Assembly (NCBI GenBank): GCA_045837725.1
Contig: JBEWZL010000200.1
Span: 62,001-126,000 of the forward strand
Source of the DNA: Vermamoeba vermiformis
Lineage: Eukaryota > Tubulinea > Echinamoebida
Reading direction: 5' to 3'
Length of the DNA: 64,000 nucleotides
The translations under genes and the position numbers were made by a program. This document shows positions 57,147-64,000 of the stretch, piece by piece. Under the pieces are notes generated by a model. It worked only from the letters and a program-made list of their open reading frames with translations. It searched no databases and was not told the origin of the DNA. How positions within the stretch are numbered: position 1 is the first letter of the stretch; each line of letters opens with the position of its first letter.

Positions 57147-58533
57147 ATGAACAACAAATCCGTCCTTTCGATTGCTCTTTTGGTTTTAATAGCCTGCCAA
57201 GCAACACTCGGCCAATGGTCTTTTTCTTCGGTAACTGGATTCTCACAAGTCACTCAATTGCAACTACATTCGGATGCGTTTTTTGGAATCTGCTCTAGCG
57301 ACGTACCATACCTCAGACAGCTATGTCGGGCGACTCTAACTTCTTCAAATTCGCTCGAGGTATCGAATATCTTGCCTTTCGATGCGCCTATCAGCAATTT
57401 CGCCGCGGTCGCATCTCCTACAAACGATCTGTTTTTTACCGGAGGACTTTCCGCTCCCGTTGCAGTAGCTTCACGTAAGTTATAATATATTCCCATAGTA
57501 TATAGTACTGATTAACGTCATATAGGCAATAATACCGAGTTTGTGACCTCGTCTTTCGAGTATCAACAATCGAGCCGGAACGTCACCTTTGCACCCCGTT
57601 ATTTCGGTACTGTCGTCGCCAGTGCCATTGACTTCTTGACTACATCTCAAGGCCCTGTCCTCGCACAATACCATCTTGCGTACGACATCAACAGAATGAA
57701 TAATACTGTTACGTGGCTCGTGCAACGTATCGTTCCAGACAGATCCGATTTGGACCTTGCATGGACTATCAACGACTTTATTCCTGCTAGATGCGCTGCA
57801 ACATTTCTTGTCGAGCCCGTATATACTTCTATCTCTACTTCAACCAATGGCAGCAAAATTTTGTCGATCGGATTCGCTGGACCTTCGCGCGACTGCTCTG
57901 GACTTTACCAATTCACTTTGCCTACGAATGCTGCTCTTAATGACTTGGCTCCACGAAGAAGAGTTTTATTTGCATCAACCGCCATGGCAATCAACAACGA
58001 CGTCATGTTTTATTTTTCAGCGAGTTTGTGCCGCATCGGCTTAGTGAACGAAGGAGTTGCTCAATGCACGCCCGTGACTGCCAATACAGATGCTACGCAA
58101 ATAGTAGTGAACAATAACATGATCTACGTCGCATACAGCATGAGATGGATCGAAATTTATGATCTCGATCTTCAATCGAGCTTGTCGAACCGATTTTTGC
58201 GTATTAACGTCACAGCAGACTGCATTAGCTATTAAAGGTGACTCTATAATCATGACCTACAGAGAAATGCGCGACGGAAGAATGGTTGCCATGTCTGCAT
58301 CCGCACCCGTTTCAACTTCATTCATTACGCTCCAACAATTACAAGAACCGATCTTCGAAACAGTACCGACAATATACGGTGCCGATGTGGTGGTTGGACT
58401 GGCTGTTAGCCTTGCCGTTGCTGGAGTACTCGCTATCGTCGGATGGGCTTTGTTTTTCGTGATGAGAAGAAAAGCGCTGCCCTATTTCAAAGCTGACGCG
58501 CATGTAATGCTTAACGAACAGCTTGTTAAATAA
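57147..58533 (+). CDS. type I membrane protein, apparent frameshift
   Basis: Signal peptide MNNKSVLSIALLVLIACQATLG, a large extracellular region that looks beta-rich (propeller-like: NNDVMFYFSASLCRIGLV, NNMIYVAYSMRWIEIYDL), several N-glycosylation sequons (NVT, NGS), and a C-terminal TM helix (DVVVGLAVSLAVAGVLAIVG) with a short basic tail (MRRKALPYFK). One intron at about 57474-57526. The frame breaks near 58205-58232: it stops after ADCISY while the other frame continues ALAIKGDSIIMTYREM. Dropping one base near 58221 joins NVTA to TALAIKGD. No family recognised. Confidence 0.55.
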
Positions 58534-58628
58534 ATTATCCCTTGGTTTTAAACTACTTATTAATTCGGAATAGCTAAAAAAGGATCGCAAGAGCGAACTT
58601 TTTATTTTTAATAAGAATATCTCGTTTA

Positions 58629-60009
58629 CTAAGTACTTCTCACGTACTGAATCTCGTCGTCGGTCCAAATGAGAGAAATGGTGCTGTTCAAGCTGACAGC
58701 GTACACGTGAGATCCCTGGCCAGAAGGGAATTTCATAAACGTGACTGGTTGATCGGGTAATTCAACACCCGCTTTGAAATAAAATGCCACGTTAAACTTG
58801 GTATCTTTCAGCTTGCCAAATCTGAACACTCGAATGACAGGAGAGGCAGCGCTATCACCGACGGTAACTTGAACTAAGGCTGGATTTGCTGGATTCGCTG
58901 ATTTAATAGACAAGCTGCCGTACTCAATGGTCAAGTCGTTGTATAAATCGATGCTATGCGAAACAATGATATCGCCTTGGATGGTAGTAGCAGTACGCAC
59001 AGTGAAAACATTGTTCAATGTAATGCTTGGCGCTCGTACAAAGTCAAACGCTAAAAGTTACCGTTAAAATCGTCGTATTAATGAGGACATAATATTACTT
59101 ACAGACTGGATAGTTGAAAGTCAAAGCCTTTTGTGATTCAAGTTCATGAAAGTCCACTTCCCTCTCGACATCCAATAAATCCACAGACAGCCTGGCAGGA
59201 AGATAACTATAACCGTAGACTGGGGAGACGTAGAAGTATCTTGCGATTATCTCTGTTCTCACGGCATATAGCATTCCTCTCTCAATAGTGCCGAGTAGTT
59301 GTAAACTGTCCGTGAAATATGTATCGCCAAAAAGATTCACAATGCCGCCGGCTATGAGGCTAGCAGCTTCAAGACTTCCGTACATTTGAATAAAAGTGGA
59401 GTTGATTGCGATATTGCCTGCCTGTTTGTGAAAATTCAATAAAACCAAATCAAGACGTAAATTTTATAAGGGTCTATTACCTTCACATCTCCATATACTC
59501 TCATACTATTCACGTTAATGTCTCGAAAAGAAATAGCGCCCTTAGTAATGAGGTCTTCACCTTGATTGTGGTCGTCCAGAGTAACAAACACACTCCCGTC
59601 GGTTGCGTTGAATGAACCCATTGCGTTGAGCATACCAACAGCTAACTGCGCACCAACGGTAATTCTGATGCCCCGTGGGTTGACGTTGAGGTTTACATTA
59701 AATTTAAGCGAGGCGAGTGAGAGAGGAGTAAAGGTGATCAGATCTACCTCTACACGTTCAACGACCAAAGAGTCTCCATTGCCTAAATAATTATTATTAA
59801 AGTTTTTTCTTTTTAAATGCAAGTAGATCGCGAATATTACTTGGTACAACGGCTTCGTTCCAAAAGATCGGATTCGCTATATTGCACTTAGGGCCGCCCC
59901 GCATCAGAGGGCAACTTGAAGCCATTGAAGTATTGAAGTGCAATGTCCTGCAGTGCACGGAGGCAAGCGCCAAAGCAAGTACGAGTAGTAGCAACGAGTA
60001 CGATCTCAT
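58629..60009 (-). CDS. secreted beta-rich protein, unknown
   Basis: Four exons, ATG 60009 (MRSYSLLLLVLALALASVHC, signal peptide) to TAG 58629; an upstream in-frame ATG at 60096 is less likely because the signal peptide would be internal. A short Cys-containing start (SSCPLMRGGPKCN) is followed by long beta-rich stretches (SLVVERVEVDLITF, GIRITVGAQLAVG, SLQLLGTIERGMLYAV, SHSIDLYNDLTIEYGSL). No TM helix at the C terminus. Convergent with the type I membrane protein. Family not recognised; extracellular by its signal peptide. Confidence 0.6.
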
Positions 60010-60419
60010 TTCGGAGTTTGTGGGCTGATGTGTTGTTAAGCGAAAACGACAAAAATAAATAAGCGACGTGGTCTTCGTACCAAAACGATGGAACAAAGAT
60101 GACCAAATCGAACAATATAAACGAGAACACTTTTTTCGGGACTATTGGAGTACCAAACTTGCTAAGGCCCCCCATTCGGCGTTTTTAGGCACGTGATAGT
60201 CCCGTTACGCGAACCATGTTCTGTTACCTAATTTGGCGTCCGTAAAAATGTCAAACCCCTGAAATGGTGCCCAGATTATTCCCGGCCTTTTTGTACTAAA
60301 TTTTGAAAAAGTAAATCCGTAGTTCAAATTACGGTAGCAAAACCTTTTAATAATTATATCTGTGAATATATAATACAATTAAATACATACTTTAATGGAT
60401 GCATTCGTTCGGATGAAGC

Positions 60420-61080
60420 CTAATCGTCTTTGGATGCAGTTTTTGGCAATTGTTGTTTGATAACGTCGTAACCCAAACAAAGAGCCATTAACGCGCTCAT
60501 GCCCCAAGTCATCAACACACCAGCAGTGGGCTCGAAGGTCTTGTAATAGAACACTTCGCGCGTCATAGCAACTAACGAGGCCACGTACGAGAAGAAAGTA
60601 GCCATTGTCAACGGACCGTTCTGACGATCAAAGGATAAAAGGAGCTAATCGAAGAAATATATGAGTACGTACTAACATTATAAATTATTTAATTAGCAGC
60701 TAAAAGGAAATTTTGGTAACGAGTGAAATCACTGATCCACCCATTCCGAAAAGAAAATATAATAATAGAAATTAATTTAATTTTAAAATATACCGTCATG
60801 ATAATCGGTCAGGAGAGCAATAGATTTTCTGGAGTTTAATTAAATATTTTTTATATTAATTTGAAAGAATCTTTACCCTGAGAGGAGATACGCCAAGATC
60901 ATAATAAGTCCATACACGTCCACTTAATTGATTATTTAAGGGGTGCACCATACCGCACATCTCTTTGTAAAGAGAAGGCGAATACAGATTTAAACCAATG
61001 TTGAAGAAGCCTTGAAAGGCGCTGTAGCGGAGCAAATACGTGACTGACTTGGAGACGAAGGCTGATACTTTGTTGTCCAT
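60420..61080 (-). CDS. small multi-pass membrane protein, ERG28-like
   Basis: Two exons: 61080 to about 60882 (MDNKVSAFVSKSVTYLLRYS, GRVWTYYDLGVSPLR) and about 60622-60420 (NGPLTMATFFSYVASLVAMT, FYYKTFEPTAGVLMTWGMS). Three or four hydrophobic helices, a WTYYD motif and a charged E/KT segment recall ERG28, the ER scaffold of C-4 sterol demethylation, but similarity is weak. Ends KQQLPKTASKDD, a cytosolic-type tail. The intervening intron is about 260 nt. Could be another small ER membrane protein. Confidence 0.4.
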
Positions 61081-61485
61081 ATTGACGTCGTGAGTATTAA
61101 TACTGAAAAAACACCCCAACAAAAAATAAGGCTTTGTTCCCCACGTCCCCAAGAATTGAGTGCAGATCGGAATTTTTTTTCAATCTCGCGCACGACGAAG
61201 TTGAACAATTTAGTATTTGCGAAAAACGCCAATCTTTCCCTAGAGGAAGACCACAAAACCGGGACTTAACCTAATTCCTTTTAAGGACTTAGTGGATTAG
61301 ACGAACGTTAGTTTATCACAGTCAAAATCAAAGATATGCATAGAATAATAGACACGCCTTAGTAGTGTTAAGTAATGACTATCAATAAGGTGACATGATA
61401 AATCACAACTTCAAAAAGAGAATCACATCCTCTTAGCTAAGTTTTTCGCTTTTAATTTTTCAAAATCAAAGCTAAGCTCAATAAT

Positions 61486-62366
61486 ATGCACACAATGGCA
61501 CGCGCAATTATTTTATTCCTCGCTGTGTTCGCCTCAAGCTGCCTCGCCCAGAACATCACGTGCGCGAGAGACACTGATTGCCCAAGGAGCGCATTTTGTC
61601 TCTTTCCACCTGGATTGTGCGGTGCTCCTTCTTTATTTTCGGAGGGAAGTCCAGCGCTAGGCACTTGTCAAGTCATTCCTTCAGACTGCAGCGACTGGCC
61701 TAAGATCCCAAGTAAGATCCATCCCAATAATTTGTACTTTTTTATTTTAAATCGCTACGGTATTTGCAACACTTCATAATAATTTTAATCCTTATCGTAG
61801 TTTAATTAAAATTATTAGTTAATTTTTTAAAAAGATCTCATTTTTGACACTTTGACACTCTCGCGACGTAACGTCGGCAATCCATGAAGTTACGTTCTAA
61901 TATGACAATTATATGTAGCATGTGGATGTGATCGAAAGGACTACCCGAACCCTTGTTACGCGTGGCAAAATCGAACTTCGGTGTTTCTTCAGGGCAGCTG
62001 TTCTCGTGAGTGTCAATCAACCGCGTTGATTTCAGTGAAAATCACTATGAAAATTTTAACTAATTAAGTAATATTAACGAAGTAGAGATGAAGACGTGCC
62101 TTTCCAGCAAGGATTGTCCTCAAACTCAATATTGCCAATTCTCAGATGTAAGTGCGCTGCTATAGATATAGTATATATAACAGATATATTATACTTAGTT
62201 GTATTGCGGTCAAACGAGCCAAGGAATATGCGCTCAACGGCCGAACGTCTGCGCTACAAATGACGATGGAGCCTGTGCCTGCGATGGCTATTTCTACCGC
62301 AACTCGTGCTATGCTGCTGCAGCGGGCAACAGTCCGTGGTATATGCCTATTTGCCCAAAAGCGTAA
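61486..62366 (+). CDS. secreted Kazal-like cysteine-rich protein
   Basis: Signal peptide (MHTMARAIILFLAVFASSCLAQ; start could be 61495), four exons. Exon 1 has CARDTDCPRSAFCLFPPG. Exon 2 (about 61920-62004) has CGCDRKDYPNPCYAWQNRTS, the core of a Kazal-like domain. Exon 3 (about 62088-62147) has TCLSSKDCPQTQYC and exon 4 (62199-62366) CACDGYFYRNSCYAAAAGNS, a second Kazal-like core. Duplicated layout, so two Cys-rich units each with a Kazal-like end. Kazal domains often inhibit serine proteases; inhibitory activity here is inference. Confidence 0.65.
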
Positions 62367-62670
62367 ACTTTAAGTCTTGGTCTCGCAGGATCCTGAATCC
62401 GAACTCGTTACAAATTTTGGCGCTCTGTTAAACAAAAATAAATATTTTGACTAAACTGGTGGCATATTGGTCGAATAATGAACTTCTATCATTTGGATGC
62501 TTAATGAACTTTGCTGATTACCAGATCCACAGCTACGGAAAAATGACGAATTTTCTTGTTTCATAAAAGCGTGTGACACCAAGGGCCCGACCTGTGCATT
62601 TAAATTCGTATTCTTTTATTGCTAAGCACCTCAAGAGGCAAGTAAGTTGAGAGACTAGTCAGATTTCGAA
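62367..62670. other. intergenic, no gene seen
   Basis: About 0.3 kb; contains AATAAA for the upstream gene (near 62438). Confidence 0.45.
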
Positions 62671-62671
62671 G

Positions 62672-64000
62672 ATGTCGGAGAAAGAAGAAAAACAACAGGC
62701 TCAAGAGGAACAGGAAGAGCAACAAAATAATAATAACAATAACATGGACGAAGATAGCGATGAAGAAGACGAGGGCATTAATCAGGTAATTAAGGAGCCT
62801 CAAACAAATTGGAACTCTTCAAATTTACTGAAAATCTTCGAGAAAATAAGGTTCAAATTTAGCTTTTGTGCCTCTAAATGCCATAATATACGCGTTCATA
62901 ATTATCAACGATTTTTTCGCCTTTTAGCAAGCAAGAGAAGCATTGCTTCAGCACATCCTCAGAAATGTTTTCCACGTGCGAGCCAATTCTGAAACAAACG
63001 AAGATTTAGTGCAGCACTTGCAAAAGAGCGGGCTGTTGAAGAACGAAAGGATTATTAAAGGTAATTATTTTAATGAAAAGAACAAAACTTTTCAAACTCC
63101 GAACCAAAAGTTCATTGGATCCGCCTATTTAACTCAAATGGCGGTACCAATCCTCATTAATGTTAATACATGTCATAATCAGTTGTTTGAGAGAAATATT
63201 TGCCCTTTGCTTCCCTGTCTATCGTTCAAAATTTGATGCAAATTTGGCGCTCTTTTTCGTAGCTTATTACAAATACAAAAACTGATAATATCAACAGTAA
63301 TATAATATAAAATGATTAACAACGTTATTTTTACTTACATTAGCCTTCTCCGCGATAAGGGTGTTCAATTTTGAATTTTCTATTTTCAGTGAATTAACCC
63401 TTTTCCTTTTTTAGCAATGCTGGCCATACCACGAGGTCTCTTCGTAACCGATGATGTACGCGATGAGGCCTATATTGATACGCCGCTACGTCTCGCCAAA
63501 CACAACTTCAACTTCAGCGCGCCACACATGTACGCGATGTGCTTGGAGAACCTCGACATTCAACCAGGGCATGCAGTGCTGGATATAGGTAGTGGTACCG
63601 GCCACTTTACTGCAGTAAGTATATAACGTCACTATAATCATTACAACTAGCGCTAACGTCCGTTACAAAATCGATCGAACATCATTTTCGTTCCGTTACA
63701 AAAATTTATCAAATTTATTTTTCATCGTTGAAATTCTCAGAAGTGATCGCCTATTATCGCGCTTCGTTGCTCCAGTGACTCAAATTTCCTATTTATAGCT
63801 ATCAGCGTTCTTAGCGGGTCCGAATGGTTTCGCGCACGGAGTGGATTTGTTCCAGTACATTATCGACTTTGCCGAGAGTAATGTAAAGAAAGTAACAGCC
63901 GTAACTGGTAAACCGAATCAAAAATATAGTTGCCTGGATGTTAATTATTGACGAATACTTTGCAGGAATTCAATTCCCTAACTTGAAGTTCTTCGTGCGA
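62672..64000 (+). CDS. PCMT1: protein-L-isoaspartate O-methyltransferase, 3' part outside window
   Basis: N-terminal acidic and Gln/Asn-rich extension (MSEKEEKQQAQEEQEE, NNNNNNMDEDSDEEDEG), then exon 2 from about 62929 (QAREALLQHILRN, LVQHLQKSGLLKNERIIK) and exon 3 from about 63416 with the PIMT signature: AMLAIPRGLFV, AYIDTPLRLA, SAPHMYAMCLENL and the SAM-binding GHAVLDIGSGTGHFTA. Exon 4 continues LAGPNGFAHGVDLFQYIIDFA; the window ends in exon 5. The enzyme repairs damaged Asp/Asn residues in proteins. The long acidic N-terminal extension is not usual for PIMT. Confidence 0.85.

Noticed and set aside
1-64000. CRISPR arrays, rRNA, tRNA genes
   Set aside because: No regularly spaced repeats, no rRNA segments and no convincing tRNA B-box or cloverleaf were noticed; tRNA absence was judged by eye only.

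Overview
This is nuclear DNA of a unicellular eukaryote with intron-dense, moderately AT-rich genes. Introns are mostly 50-60 nt, open with GTAAGT or GTACGT and close with TAG or CAG. Gene content (LRR receptor-like TKL kinase, F-box/LRR proteins, many secreted WSC-domain proteins, a tyrosine-recombinase retrotransposon) suits a free-living protist; an amoebozoan is a plausible guess that the sequence alone cannot prove. No bacterial, organellar or viral genes were seen.

Layout. 1-1.8 kb: 5' part of a CK1-like kinase (minus). 2.1-6.1 kb: two tandem F-box/LRR genes. 6.3-13.3 kb: a large LRR receptor kinase with roughly one LRR per exon. 13.4-16.0 kb: a 2OG-Fe(II) dioxygenase with an NLS-like N terminus (minus). 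16.5-30.9 kb: a cluster of nine WSC-domain genes or pseudogenes plus two relics. Eight of them form four divergent pairs, and every paired member has a 17-bp near-palindrome (consensus GCGGCGATATNTGCGAC) 61-96 bp before its start codon. A 4.7-kb tyrosine-recombinase (DIRS/Ngaro-like) retrotransposon with split direct repeats sits inside the cluster at 19.06-23.74 kb.

31.3-38.5 kb: a TIP30/HTATIP2-like SDR, a small acidic protein, a large propeller-like protein ending in a peroxiredoxin-like domain, and an F-box/DUF1963 protein. 38.8-46.1 kb: three paralogous multi-pass membrane proteins with a PH-like tail, interleaved with two tandem LRR-like/F-box paralogues; both families show duplication and local sequence homogenisation. 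46.8-49.2 kb: a secreted parallel beta-helix protein with a hydrophobic C terminus. 49.6-52.8 kb: a zinc-finger/SPRY/F-box protein. 53.8-56.4 kb: protein phosphatase 5 (minus). 57.1-58.5 kb: a type I membrane protein. 58.6-60.0 kb: a secreted protein (minus). 60.4-61.1 kb: a small ERG28-like membrane protein (minus). 61.5-62.4 kb: a secreted Kazal-like cysteine-rich protein. 62.7-64.0 kb: the 5' part of protein-L-isoaspartate methyltransferase.

Five otherwise intact genes (near 37.68, 39.65, 42.14, 48.95 and 58.22 kb) each carry one apparent single-base frameshift. That may reflect consensus errors in the assembly rather than five pseudogenes. The most distinctive biology is the WSC cluster: secreted, probably surface or wall carbohydrate-binding proteins, expanded as divergent pairs under what looks like a shared palindromic control element. 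Exon joins were worked out by hand from splice sites, reading frame and comparison of paralogues.
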